Below, piece by piece: positions 7,848 to 15,808 of a stretch of 46,327 nt of DNA; positions within the stretch are counted from its first letter, which is position 1, and the number at the start of each line of letters is the position of its first letter. The notes under the pieces were generated by a model. That model made no database searches. It saw only the letters and a program-made list of their open reading frames with translations, and was not told the DNA's origin. The position numbers were made by a program, and so were the translations under genes. Source of the DNA: Mycobacterium colombiense. Lineage in GTDB: Bacteria; Actinomycetota; Actinomycetes; Mycobacteriales; Mycobacteriaceae. Location of the stretch: NCBI RefSeq assembly GCF_003284935.1, contig NZ_QMEV01000044.1, positions 1 through 46,327 on the forward strand, written 5' to 3'.

Positions 7848-7910
7848 ATGAGCATGCTCGCACGCCTGTTGATGGCCGAACCCAACGTCAGTCGATGGTT
7901 CCGCAAGTAA
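7848..7910 (+). CDS. Possible 20-aa basic amphipathic peptide
   Basis: ATG at 7848 to TAA at 7910 encodes MSMLARLLMAEPNVSRWFRK. A GAGG ribosome site overlaps the end of the preceding ORF, with 8 nt between that stop and this ATG, allowing translational coupling. A hydrophobic helix followed by R-W-F-R-K resembles small membrane-associated peptides. It could also be chance; its position directly before a strong terminator is the main support. Confidence 0.35.
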   Translation: MSMLARLLMAEPNVSRWFRK

Positions 7911-7927
7911 TCATTGAGCCTGGTAAT

Positions 7928-7957
7928 GAAAGCCCCCCGCAGATGCGGGGGGCTTTC
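7928..7957. terminator. Perfect 13-bp hairpin terminator
   Basis: GAAAGCCCCCCGC (7928-7940) and GCGGGGGGCTTTC (7945-7957) pair perfectly around the tetraloop AGAT. It sits 18 nt after the 20-aa ORF and 22 nt from the convergent SDR stop, so it can end both transcripts. The A and T at the stem base provide a short U-tract in either direction. Confidence 0.85.
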
Positions 7958-7979
7958 GCTTTGCCGGACGGACCGCGGC

Positions 7980-8732
7980 TCAGCGCGGCGCCATGCGAAT
8001 GGCGCCATCCAGGCGGATGACCTCGCCGTTGAGCATCGGGTTCTCGACGATGTGGACGGCCAGGGCGCCGTATTCGTCGGGATCACCCAGTCGCGCGGGG
8101 TGCGGCACCTGCTTGCCCAGCGACGCCTGCGCCTCCTCGGGCAGCGATCCCAGCAGCGGGGTCTTGAACAGGCCCGGCGCGATGGTCACCACGCGGATGA
8201 GCTCGCGCGACAGGTCGCGCGCGATCGGCAGGGTCATCCCGACCACGCCGCCCTTGGACGCCGAGTAGGCGGCCTGGCCGATCTGGCCCTCGAAGGCGGC
8301 GACCGAGGCGGTGTTGATGATGACGCCCCGTTCCTCGCCGATCGGTTCGGTCTTGGCGATGCGCTCGGCGGCCAGGCGCAGCACGTTGAAGGTGCCGATC
8401 AGGTTGACCCCGATCACCTTCTTGAAGCCGTCCAGCGGGAACGGCCCGTCCTTGGACAGGGTCTTGATGGCGTTGCCGATGCCGGCGCAGTTGACGTTGA
8501 TGCGCAGCGTGCCCATCGACTCGGCGGCGTCCAGCGCCTTGCCGACCGCGGCCTCGTCGGTGACGTCGGCCTCGACGAATCGCGCGCGATCCCCCAGCTC
8601 GCGGACCGCGTCTTCACCGCGCAGGTCGATGACCACCACCTGAGCGCCGCGGTCGAGCAGTCGCTTGGTGGTCGCCAGGCCCAGGCCCGACGCGCCCCCG
8701 GTGACGACGGCAACGGCGTCTTTGATCTCCAT
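7980..8732 (-). CDS. SDR dehydrogenase, 3-hydroxyacyl-CoA dehydrogenase type (Rv1144-like)
   Basis: 250 aa. The NAD-binding motif is TGGASGLG (11-18), followed by NCAG (81-84) and the catalytic Ser143, Tyr156 and Lys160 (YSASK). The acidic D36 after the second strand indicates NAD rather than NADP. It resembles type-2 3-hydroxyacyl-CoA dehydrogenase/17beta-HSD10, and gene order gives Rv1144. A role in beta-oxidation of branched or steroid-derived acyl-CoA is likely beside mcr. The ATG at 8732 is preceded by GGAAAGGA. It lies 50 nt downstream of mcr on the same strand with a palindrome in the gap. Confidence 0.88.
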   Translation of the reverse strand: MEIKDAVAVVTGGASGLGLATTKRLLDRGAQVVVIDLRGEDAVRELGDRARFVEADVTDEAAVGKALDAAESMGTLRINVNCAGIGNAIKTLSKDGPFPLDGFKKVIGVNLIGTFNVLRLAAERIAKTEPIGEERGVIINTASVAAFEGQIGQAAYSASKGGVVGMTLPIARDLSRELIRVVTIAPGLFKTPLLGSLPEEAQASLGKQVPHPARLGDPDEYGALAVHIVENPMLNGEVIRLDGAIRMAPR

Positions 8733-8763
8733 TCGAGTCCTTTCCTGATTCCCTGGATTCCAG

Positions 8764-8775
8764 CCAACTGGTTGG
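8764..8775. promoter_or_regulatory. Palindrome CCAACTGGTTGG, candidate operator
   Basis: CCAAC-TG-GTTGG is a near-perfect 12-bp inverted repeat between mcr and the SDR gene. A closely related site, CCAAGGGGTTGG, lies upstream of the thiolase at 18859. Both fit CCAANNGGTTGG, suggesting a shared regulator of these fatty-acyl genes. Confidence 0.35.
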
Positions 8776-8782
8776 TTGGGGA

Positions 8783-9865
8783 CTATACCCAGTCGTTGAG
8801 TACCGCCTCGGCGTCGGTCGCCGGCGCCGCCGGACGTGGCGTCTCCGGCGCGGTGCGGGAGAACCGCGGCGCCGGTAGCGGCTGCAGTCCCCCGTCGACT
8901 TCGTAGAAGGTGTTCCGCTCGGTGATGTGCGGCTCGGTCTGCACCTCGCCGAACGCCAGCACCGGCGTCACGCACGCGTCGGAGTCGGCGAACACCTTGG
9001 CCCAGTGGTCGCGGTCCTGGCTGGCGAACTTCTCGGTGAGCACCGCGCGCAGCTCGGGCCAGCGGCCGACGTCGTTCTGCCCGGGCAGGTCGGCGCCGTC
9101 CAGGCCGAGGCCGGTCAGCATGGCGGCGTAGAACTGCGGCTCGATGGCGCCGACCGCGACGTAGCGCCCGTCGGCGCATTCATAGGTGTCGTAGTAGGGC
9201 GCGCCGCCGTCGAGCAGGTTGGTGCCCCGGGCGTCGGTCCACATGCCCGAGGCCCGCATCTGCCACATCATCTGGATCAGCACGCTGGAGCCGTCGACCA
9301 TCGCGGCGTCGACGACCTGCCCCTTGCCCGAGGTCTGCCGCTCCCACAGCGCGGACAGGATGCCGAGCAGCAGGAACATCGAACCACCGCCGAAGTCACC
9401 CACCAGGTTCAGCGGCGGGACCGGCCGTTCGTTCGCCCGGCCGATGGAGTGCAGGATGCCGTTGAGCGAGATGTAGTTGATGTCATGACCCGCCTGCTGG
9501 CTGCGCGGGCCGGTCTGGCCCCAGCCGGTCATCCGCGCGTACACCAGCCGGTCGTTGACCTTCGCGCAGTCCTCGGGACCCAGGCCGAGCCGCTCGGTGA
9601 CGCCGGGGCGGTAGCCCTCGATCAGCACGTCGGCCTTGGCGATCAGCTTGAGGACGAGGCCGCGGCCCTCCTCGGATTTCAGGTCGGCGGTCACCACCCG
9701 CCGGTTGCGCATCATGGCGTCCTTCGCGACACCACCGGGACCCGAGGACGGGCGGTCGATGCGCACCACGTCGGCCCCCAGATCCCCGAGGATCATCGCG
9801 GCGTGCGGGCCGGGGCCGATGCCGGCCAGCTCGACAACACGCAGTCCCTTCAACGGTCCAGCCAC
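8783..9865 (-). CDS. mcr: Alpha-methylacyl-CoA racemase (Rv1143)
   Basis: 360 aa from a GTG at 9865, exactly the length of M. tuberculosis MCR; the frame extends upstream without need. The class III CoA-transferase/racemase fold is clear from LRVVELAGIGPGPHAAMILGDLG and the RNRR and EGYRPG blocks. The catalytic residues fall in register with the known enzyme: His127, Asp157 and Glu242. It interconverts 2R and 2S methyl-branched acyl-CoA esters so that branched fatty acids and sterol side chains can enter beta-oxidation. It lies with the Rv1144-like SDR downstream and a crotonase divergently upstream, a branched-chain oxidation neighbourhood. Confidence 0.95.
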   Translation of the reverse strand: MAGPLKGLRVVELAGIGPGPHAAMILGDLGADVVRIDRPSSGPGGVAKDAMMRNRRVVTADLKSEEGRGLVLKLIAKADVLIEGYRPGVTERLGLGPEDCAKVNDRLVYARMTGWGQTGPRSQQAGHDINYISLNGILHSIGRANERPVPPLNLVGDFGGGSMFLLLGILSALWERQTSGKGQVVDAAMVDGSSVLIQMMWQMRASGMWTDARGTNLLDGGAPYYDTYECADGRYVAVGAIEPQFYAAMLTGLGLDGADLPGQNDVGRWPELRAVLTEKFASQDRDHWAKVFADSDACVTPVLAFGEVQTEPHITERNTFYEVDGGLQPLPAPRFSRTAPETPRPAAPATDAEAVLNDWV

Positions 9866-9914
9866 GATCCACCGACCTTTCGTCCGCATTGACGCCGTCG
9901 ACCGTTCGCTACCA

Positions 9915-9928
9915 AACAACCGGTCGTT
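9915..9928. promoter_or_regulatory. Imperfect palindrome in the mcr/crotonase divergent promoter
   Basis: AACAACCGGTCGTT has six of seven symmetric pairs. It is placed 50 nt upstream of mcr and 58 nt upstream of the divergent crotonase, suitable for coordinate control of both. Confidence 0.3.
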
Positions 9929-9985
9929 CGACATCTTCGCAGCCGTGCCGGAAGGCCGCGCACCCCGGTCACTTATGGTGAGCCC

Positions 9986-10798
9986 ATGCCTTCATCCGCG
10001 ATCGCCTCGCTCGCTCCCGTCGCAGGACTTGACGTCACGCTGTCCGACGGAGTGTTCTCGGTGATCATCAACCGGCCCGACAGCCTGAACTCGCTGACCA
10101 TTCCCGTGATCACCGGCATCGCCGACGCGATGGAGTACGCGGCCACCGATCCCGAGGTCAAGGTGGTGCGGATCGGCGGCGCCGGGCGCGGCTTCAGCTC
10201 CGGCGCGGGCATCAGCGCCGACGACGTCTCCGACGGCGGCGGCGTCCCGCCGGACGAGATCATCCTCGAGATCAACCGGCTGGTGCGCGCGATCGCCGCG
10301 TTGCCGCACCCGGTGGTCGCCGTGGTGCAGGGACCGGCGGCCGGCGTGGGCGTCTCGATCGCCCTGGCCTGTGACGTCGTATTGGCTTCGGAGAGCGCGT
10401 TTTTCATGCTCGCCTTCACCAAGATCGGGTTGATGCCCGACGGCGGAGCGTCGGCGTTGGTGGCGGCCGCGATCGGCCGCATCCGGGCGATGCAGATGGC
10501 GCTGCTTCCGGAACGGCTGACGGCCGCCGAGGCGTTGTCGTGGGGCCTGGTCACCGCGGTCTACCCGGCCGAGGATTTCGACGCCGAGGTGGACAAGGTG
10601 ATCGCCCGGTTGCTGAGCGGCCCGGCGGTCGCCTTCGCCAAGACCAAACTGGCGATCAACGCGGCCACGCTGACCCAGTTGGATCCGGCCCTGCAGCGCG
10701 AGTTCGACGGACAGTCGGTGCTGCTGAAATCGGCCGACTTCGCCGAGGGCGCAACGGCCTTCCAGCAGCGGCGCGCCGCCAAGTTCACCGACCGCTGA
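9986..10798 (+). CDS. Crotonase-fold protein without the hydratase glutamates (EchA10/EchA11-like)
   Basis: 270 aa with the crotonase fold. The acyl-CoA oxyanion-hole regions are GAGRGFSSGAGIS (65-77) and GPAAGVGVSIALACD (116-130), and a C-terminal helix motif FAKTKLAIN is present. The two catalytic glutamates of enoyl-CoA hydratase are replaced: S124 stands in GVGVS where GGGCE is usual, and T145 where a Glu precedes the GLMPDGG loop. D152 in that loop could act as the base, as in isomerase-like members. Hydratase activity is therefore doubtful. M. tuberculosis has tandem echA10 and echA11 here (Rv1142c, Rv1141c); this window has a single copy, so I give no symbol. Confidence 0.85.
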   Translation: MPSSAIASLAPVAGLDVTLSDGVFSVIINRPDSLNSLTIPVITGIADAMEYAATDPEVKVVRIGGAGRGFSSGAGISADDVSDGGGVPPDEIILEINRLVRAIAALPHPVVAVVQGPAAGVGVSIALACDVVLASESAFFMLAFTKIGLMPDGGASALVAAAIGRIRAMQMALLPERLTAAEALSWGLVTAVYPAEDFDAEVDKVIARLLSGPAVAFAKTKLAINAATLTQLDPALQREFDGQSVLLKSADFAEGATAFQQRRAAKFTDR

Positions 10799-10888
10799 AA
10801 GTTGTTGCGCTAATCGGCCGCAACGCTTAGCCCGCTCTAGATGAGGTAACCCTCCCCGTCAGACACCCTGACGAACGACGGAGGATCG

Positions 10889-12229
10889 ATGCCCGAACAG
10901 GTGCGGTGCCTGGTGACCGGAGCGACCGGCTATATCGGCGGGCGCCTGGTGCCGCGGCTGTTGGACGACGGTCATCGCGTCCGGGCGTTGGCCCGCAACC
11001 CCGACAAGCTGGCGCAGGTGCCGTGGCGACAGCGGGCCGAGGTCGCGCGCGGGGACCTCGGCGATGTCGATTCGCTGAGCGCCGCTTTCGACGGCATCGA
11101 CGTGGTGTACTACCTCGTCCACTCGATGGGCGCCTCGAAGGATTTCGCCGCCGAGGAAACCCGCGCCGCCGGCAACGTCGTGACGGCCGCGCGGCGCGCC
11201 GGGGTGCGGCGGGTGGTGTATCTGAGCGGGTTGCATCCCGAAAACAGCGATCTCTCACCGCATCTGGCGTCGCGCAAGGCGGTCGGGGACGCGCTGATCG
11301 ATTCCGGTATCGAGACCGTGGTGTTGCAGGCCGGGGTGGTCATCGGCTCGGGGTCGGCGTCGTTCGAGATGATCCGGCACCTCACCGACCGGTTGCCGGT
11401 GATGACGACGCCGAAATGGGTGCACAACAAGATCCAGCCGATCGCGGTGCGCGACGTCCTGCACTACCTGGCCGCGGCGGCCACCGCGCCGGTGCCGAAA
11501 TCGCGCACCTGGGATATCGGCGGGCCCGACGTGTTGGAATACGGCGACATGATGCGGGTCTACGCAGAGGTCGCCGGGTTGGGCAAACGCTACCTGTTCG
11601 TGCTGCCGTTTCTGACCCCGGCGATCGCCAGCCTCTGGGTGGGCACCGTGACCCCAATCCCGGGGGGGCTGGCGAGACCACTGGTCGAATCGCTGGAATG
11701 CGATGCCGTGATGCGCAATTCGGACATCGACGACATCATCGGACCGCCGCCGGGCGGCCTGAACGGCTACCGCCGCGCCGTCGAGTTGGCGCTCGAACGC
11801 GGCGCGCGTGGTGTTCCCGAACCCACGTGGTCATCGCTGCGGTCCGAGCCGGCCGGGGCGCTGCCCACCGACCCGACCTGGGCGGGCGAAATCGTCTACA
11901 CCGATGTGCGCACGGCCGAAACCGCCCTCGAACCCGACACCTTATGGACGGCCGCGGAGCACGCGGTGAACTCACGGACAACCGACTGGAAGGTCGAGGA
12001 GCGCGTGCCGGGAGCCCTGCTGCGGCTGCGTTCCACCAAGCGGGCGCCGGGGCGGGAGTGGCTCGAGATTGCGGTCACGCGGGACGGCGATCGCGGGAGC
12101 CGGTATACCCAGCGGTCGGTCTTTCTGCCGAGGGGCATTCCTGGGCGGGTGTATTGGTTCTTCGTTCGGCCCGTCCGCACCGCCGCGATGCGTGCGCTCG
12201 CGCGTGAGGTCGTCGGGTCGGCCCGATAG
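10889..12229 (+). CDS. Atypical SDR (NmrA/YbjT-like) with C-terminal DUF2867 domain
   Basis: 446 aa. The N-terminal ~300 residues are an extended or atypical SDR: CLVTGATGYIGGRLVPRLL (8-26) is the nucleotide-binding motif and the ALARNP basic patch suggests NADP(H). YLVHSMG replaces the catalytic Tyr-x-x-x-Lys. The C-terminal ~150 residues (WTAAEHAVNSRTTDWKVEERVPGALLRLRS onwards in parts) resemble DUF2867, a START-like domain that follows the Rossmann domain in E. coli YbjT. A lipid or quinone ligand is plausible; the reaction is unknown. It has GGAGG 4 nt before ATG 10889. It converges with the CPBP gene with only 6 nt between stops, and the SDR at 12955 is a paralogue lacking the DUF2867 part. 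Confidence 0.8.
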   Translation: MPEQVRCLVTGATGYIGGRLVPRLLDDGHRVRALARNPDKLAQVPWRQRAEVARGDLGDVDSLSAAFDGIDVVYYLVHSMGASKDFAAEETRAAGNVVTAARRAGVRRVVYLSGLHPENSDLSPHLASRKAVGDALIDSGIETVVLQAGVVIGSGSASFEMIRHLTDRLPVMTTPKWVHNKIQPIAVRDVLHYLAAAATAPVPKSRTWDIGGPDVLEYGDMMRVYAEVAGLGKRYLFVLPFLTPAIASLWVGTVTPIPGGLARPLVESLECDAVMRNSDIDDIIGPPPGGLNGYRRAVELALERGARGVPEPTWSSLRSEPAGALPTDPTWAGEIVYTDVRTAETALEPDTLWTAAEHAVNSRTTDWKVEERVPGALLRLRSTKRAPGREWLEIAVTRDGDRGSRYTQRSVFLPRGIPGRVYWFFVRPVRTAAMRALAREVVGSAR

Positions 12230-12235
12230 CCGGCG

Positions 12236-12958
12236 CTAGACCCCGAACATCGGGGGCAGCACGAGCACCATGATCAGCCCCCACACCAGGTGGGTGAGCA
12301 CCGGCGCCAGGACACCGCCGGTGGCCCGGCGCTCGAACGCGCACACCGTTCCAAGGATGATCGCCGCGAAGCCGAGCATCGGGTTGCCGCTGGCCAGCGT
12401 CGCGCAGGTATAGAGAACCGTCGAAATCACGAGCGGGTGGTAGCGGCCCAGGGCGGTGTAGAGCGCGCCGCGGAAAAAGAGCTCCTCGGCGACGCCGTTG
12501 ATCAGCGTGATCGCCACGATCACCGGATACCACCCGTGGTGGGCGTAGAGCAGGACCCGGGTGATCAACTCCGCCACGGGCGTGATCTGCCGCGCGATCG
12601 ATCCGCCCACGATGAACGCGCCGCCCACCAACAGGCCGATGCCGGTGCCGGTGATGACCGGCCGCTGGTTGCGGCCGCGCCAACAGATGCCGCCCAGGTG
12701 CAGCGGCCCGGAGATCAGCGCGCCGGCCGTCCACACCCCCGCGAGCAACAGGGTCAGCCAGTAGAAGCTCGCATCCCCCGGATGCCGCCGCAACGAGAAC
12801 CCGAGCACCGCGGCACCGAGGACCACCGTGATGGCCACGATGACGCGGCGGCGCCGCACGATGGCCGGCGACTCATTATGGGGGACCGCAACATTGGTGA
12901 CCGCACGGCGAAACTCGGTGAGGACGCCGGTCTGGTATGGGCTCGTCGACTGACTCAT
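12236..12958 (-). CDS. CPBP (Abi) family intramembrane metalloprotease
   Basis: 240 aa with about seven hydrophobic segments. The conserved catalytic motif EELFFRGAL (E158, E159) and the third-motif His223 (PVLTHLVWGL) identify the CAAX protease/bacteriocin-processing group of Rce1-like membrane glutamate proteases. Its N-terminus (~35 residues) is cytoplasmic. The physiological substrate is unknown. The ATG at 12958 overlaps the stop of the upstream SDR as ATGA, so the two are translationally coupled. A longer frame over the SDR gene is a shadow. Confidence 0.88.
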   Translation of the reverse strand: MSQSTSPYQTGVLTEFRRAVTNVAVPHNESPAIVRRRRVIVAITVVLGAAVLGFSLRRHPGDASFYWLTLLLAGVWTAGALISGPLHLGGICWRGRNQRPVITGTGIGLLVGGAFIVGGSIARQITPVAELITRVLLYAHHGWYPVIVAITLINGVAEELFFRGALYTALGRYHPLVISTVLYTCATLASGNPMLGFAAIILGTVCAFERRATGGVLAPVLTHLVWGLIMVLVLPPMFGV

Positions 12959-14103
12959 GCGGGACGCACCTTCGGGGTCAGGGCGATCAGGATGTCGAGG
13001 CCGGTGCGGACGGCTCCGGCCACCGGTCCGGGGACCCGGTTCACCAGTCCCAGGGTCGGCCGCACGACGGGTGGGGTGACTCGACGGGCGAGCCGGCGGA
13101 TGCGCAGCGCGTCGCCACCCGCCCAGGCGGGATCGGTGTTGGCGAGGTGGTGCGGGTCGGCCAGGGCGTTGACCGGACGCGGCCGGTGCTTGGACTGGCC
13201 GGCCAGGGCCAGGGCGATGGACTCGTCGATGCCGAGTAGGCCGCCGGGCGGGTCGGGAACGCGATCGCGCAGGCTGCTGGCCGAGGCCACCATCGGGTGG
13301 TCGAGCGATTCGACCAGGTCGCCCGCCAGCCCCGGCGGCACGGGCAGCGCGACGCCGGTGATCAGCGACGCCAGCGTGGTGTCGATCCTGCCGACCGGCA
13401 GCCCGGTGTGCCAGCGCCCGGAGACGCGCGCGTACGCCTTGAGCAGGTCGCGGTAGGACGTGGTCTCGGGCCCGGCGATGTCGTATGCGCCGGCGGGCAC
13501 CAGGTCCGGGTCGGCCGCGGCGACGAGATAGTGCAGCACGTCGCGGATGGAGATGGGGTCGATCGGGTTGTCCATCCAGCTCGGGATGGGAATCAGCGGG
13601 AAACGGTCGCCGACGTAGCGCATCATCTCGAATGACGTCGAGCCGGCGCCGATGATGATCGCCGCGCCCAGCCACACCAGCTCGGGGCCGTCCGGGAGGG
13701 TGAGCGCCTCGGCCACCTCGGCGCGGCTGGTCAAGTGCTCGGACAGGTCTTCGTCGGCGGGCACGAAGCCGCCCAGGTAGACGATGCGGCCCACCCCGGC
13801 GTCGCGGGCCGCCGCCGCGAAGTTTGTCGCCGCAGTCTTGTCGGCATCGCGAAAATCCGGCTGACCGATCGCGTGTACCAGGTAATACGCCACGTCGACG
13901 GGCCCGCAACCGGCGAACGCGGCGGCCAGCGACGCGGGGTCGGCGGCATCCAGCTTCACCGGTGTGACGTCGTCGAACCAGCCGAAACGGTTGAGGCGCG
14001 CCGGGTTTCGAGTCGCGGCCGCCACCTCGTGCTGATCGGCCAGCAGCGCGCTGACCAGGCGCGATCCGACATAACCGGTGGCACCGGTGACCAGAGCCCG
14101 CAT
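12955..14103 (-). CDS. Atypical SDR (NmrA-like), paralogue of the 10889-12229 protein
   Basis: 382 aa. MRALVTGATGYVGSRLVSALL gives the nucleotide-binding glycine motif at the extreme N-terminus, and AATRNPARL suggests NADP(H). VDVAYYLVHAIG, STSFEMMRYVGDRFPLIP and WMDNPIDPISIRDVLHYL align almost block for block with the SDR at 10889 (VVYYLVHSMG, SASFEMIRHLTDRLPVM, VRDVLHYL), so they arose by duplication. After residue ~300 this one has a different short basic tail instead of DUF2867. It is the first gene of a two-gene unit with the CPBP protease (ATGA overlap) and divergent from the type III PKS. Function unknown. Confidence 0.82.
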   Translation of the reverse strand: MRALVTGATGYVGSRLVSALLADQHEVAAATRNPARLNRFGWFDDVTPVKLDAADPASLAAAFAGCGPVDVAYYLVHAIGQPDFRDADKTAATNFAAAARDAGVGRIVYLGGFVPADEDLSEHLTSRAEVAEALTLPDGPELVWLGAAIIIGAGSTSFEMMRYVGDRFPLIPIPSWMDNPIDPISIRDVLHYLVAAADPDLVPAGAYDIAGPETTSYRDLLKAYARVSGRWHTGLPVGRIDTTLASLITGVALPVPPGLAGDLVESLDHPMVASASSLRDRVPDPPGGLLGIDESIALALAGQSKHRPRPVNALADPHHLANTDPAWAGGDALRIRRLARRVTPPVVRPTLGLVNRVPGPVAGAVRTGLDILIALTPKVRPA

Positions 14104-14231
14104 ACCCCGACCCTAACCGGACGACGCCGCGCGGTGCGCGCGGCGTGCGCAGGAGTCGGGCAATCGCGCGAAGTGGGGCGCCCACGCGGTGTTCACCTGA
14201 ACCAGCGGCGCGGCGGCACCGTCACCTGTAC
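14104..14231. promoter_or_regulatory. Divergent promoter region of SDR and type III PKS
   Basis: 128 nt without a gene. GTTCA-CC-TGAAC at 14191-14202 is a short perfect-arm palindrome 30 nt upstream of the PKS ATG and may be an operator. No good TANNNT/TTGACA pair was identified. Confidence 0.25.
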
Positions 14232-15287
14232 ATGGTCGCGCTGAAGAATCCGTCCGTTGCCGGCGTTGCGGTGAAGTTTCCACCCCATCGCTATACCCAA
14301 AGCGAAGCCATCCGCGCGCTCACCGACATCGCCGGTCCGGACTTTCGGCGTTTCGCCTCGAGCAGCGGGGTCGAATTCCGCAATACCGCGCTGCGGCTGC
14401 CGCGCTACCGCGAGCTGAGCGGATTCACCGAGGCCAACGACGCCTATCTCGAGGTCGCGCTGGACCTGGGCGAGCAGGCGCTGGAGGCCGCGCTGGACGA
14501 GGCCAAGGTCAAGCCGTCGGAGCTCGACATCGTGTTTTCCACGACGGTCACCGGGCTGGCGGTTCCCACGCTGGAGGCGCGGCTGGCGACGCGGGTGGGG
14601 CTGCGGCCCGACGTCAAACGCGTGCCGCTGTTCGGCCTGGGCTGTGTGGCCGGTGCGGCCGGCGTCGCGCGCATGCACGACTACCTGCGGGCGTTCCCCG
14701 ATCACACGGCCGCGTTGCTCGCGGTGGAGCTGTGCTCCCTGACCGTGCAGCGGCAAGACCGGTCGGTCGCCAATCTCGTTGCCACCAGCCTGTTCGGGGA
14801 CGGGGCGGCAGCGGTGATCACCGAAGGGGCCAACCGCGCCGGCCGGGAACACACCGGTCCCCGGGTGCTGGCCACCCGCAGCCACCTCTATCCCGATACC
14901 GAGGACATCATGGGCTGGAAGATCGGCAGCGACGGCTTCCGGATCGTGCTGTCCGCCGACGTCGCCACCATCGCCGAGAAATACCTGGGCGACGATGTCC
15001 GCGATTTCCTCGCCGACCACGGCCTGACCCCGCGCGATGTGACGGCCTGGGTGTGCCACCCCGGCGGACCGCGGGTGATAGAGACCGTCGAGAGCGTCCT
15101 GGACCTCCCCCCGGGCGCTCTCGACCACACCCGAAACTCGCTGCGCGAGAACGGCAATCTGTCCTCGGTGTCGGTGCTCGACGTGCTCGCGACCACCATC
15201 GGCGATGCGCCCCCGCCCGGCTCGATCGGGCTGATGATCGCGATGGGCCCGGCGTTCTGCTCCGAGCTGGTGCTGCTGGCCTGGTAG
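14232..15287 (+). CDS. Type III polyketide synthase (alkylresorcinol/alkylpyrone synthase-like)
   Basis: 351 aa from ATG 14232. The chalcone-synthase fold is shown by the full Cys-His-Asn triad in register: C138 in LFGLGCVAGAAG, H276 in CHPGGP and N309 in GNLSS. Such enzymes extend an acyl starter with malonyl-CoA units and cyclise the product to resorcinols, pyrones or pyrogallols. It is 20 nt upstream of an ICMT-like methyltransferase, itself overlapping a flavin oxidoreductase. This is the same trio as srsA-srsB-srsC of Streptomyces griseus, which make methylated phenolic lipids, so a long-chain acyl starter is inferred. M. tuberculosis keeps the two tailoring genes (Rv1139c, Rv1138c) at this place without a PKS. 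Confidence 0.92.
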   Translation: MVALKNPSVAGVAVKFPPHRYTQSEAIRALTDIAGPDFRRFASSSGVEFRNTALRLPRYRELSGFTEANDAYLEVALDLGEQALEAALDEAKVKPSELDIVFSTTVTGLAVPTLEARLATRVGLRPDVKRVPLFGLGCVAGAAGVARMHDYLRAFPDHTAALLAVELCSLTVQRQDRSVANLVATSLFGDGAAAVITEGANRAGREHTGPRVLATRSHLYPDTEDIMGWKIGSDGFRIVLSADVATIAEKYLGDDVRDFLADHGLTPRDVTAWVCHPGGPRVIETVESVLDLPPGALDHTRNSLRENGNLSSVSVLDVLATTIGDAPPPGSIGLMIAMGPAFCSELVLLAW

Positions 15288-15307
15288 CGCTGGGAGAGAC
15301 TGTAGCC

Positions 15308-15808
15308 ATGTATTACCTGCTGGTGCTGGCGGTCGCGCTCGAGCGCGTGGCCGAACTGGTGGTGTCCACCCGCAATGCGCGATGGTCGTTTACCAAGGGC
15401 GCCAAGGAGTTTGGCCGATCCCACTATCCGGTGATGGTGATCATCCACACCGCGCTGCTCCTCGGCTGCCTCATCGAGCCGTGGGCGCTGCACCGGCCGT
15501 TCATCGCATGGCTGGGCTGGCCGATGCTCGCGGTGGTGGTGGCCAGCCAGGCGTTGCGCTGGTGGTGCATCACGACGCTGGGCCGGCGGTGGAACACCCG
15601 GGTGATCGTCCTGCCGCAGGCGCCGCTGGTGCGTCAGGGCCCCTACCGCTGGCTGCACCACCCGAACTATGTTGCAGTGGTGGCCGAAGGGGTGGCGTTG
15701 CCGCTGGTGCATACGGCGTGGCTGACCGCGACCATTTTCACGCTGGCCAACGCCGCGTTGCTCAGGGTGCGCCTGCAGGTGGAAAACTCCGCGTTGGGTT
15801 ACACGTGA
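15308..15808 (+). CDS. Isoprenylcysteine carboxyl methyltransferase-like membrane methyltransferase (SrsB-like, Rv1139c)
   Basis: 166 aa, the same length as Rv1139c, with four to five hydrophobic segments and the ICMT C-terminal signature GPYRWLHHPNYVAVVAE (H117-H118-P119-N120-Y121, E127) that binds S-adenosylmethionine. In the Streptomyces srs pathway the homologous SrsB methylates the hydroxyl of a long-chain alkylresorcinol at the membrane; the same is inferred here for the product of the upstream PKS. No prenylated-protein system is nearby. The start ATG 15308 lies 20 nt after the PKS stop, and its stop overlaps the GTG of the next gene (GTGA), so the three genes form one coupled operon. 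Confidence 0.88.
   Translation: MYYLLVLAVALERVAELVVSTRNARWSFTKGAKEFGRSHYPVMVIIHTALLLGCLIEPWALHRPFIAWLGWPMLAVVVASQALRWWCITTLGRRWNTRVIVLPQAPLVRQGPYRWLHHPNYVAVVAEGVALPLVHTAWLTATIFTLANAALLRVRLQVENSALGYT

Noticed and set aside
7693..7910. RiPP precursor locus
   Set aside because: No cysteine or repeated core residues in the small ORFs and no maturation enzyme nearby.
12236..14185. 649-aa minus-strand frame spanning two genes
   Set aside because: The upstream half is out-of-frame translation of the SDR gene; the CPBP protein has its own ATG at 12958.
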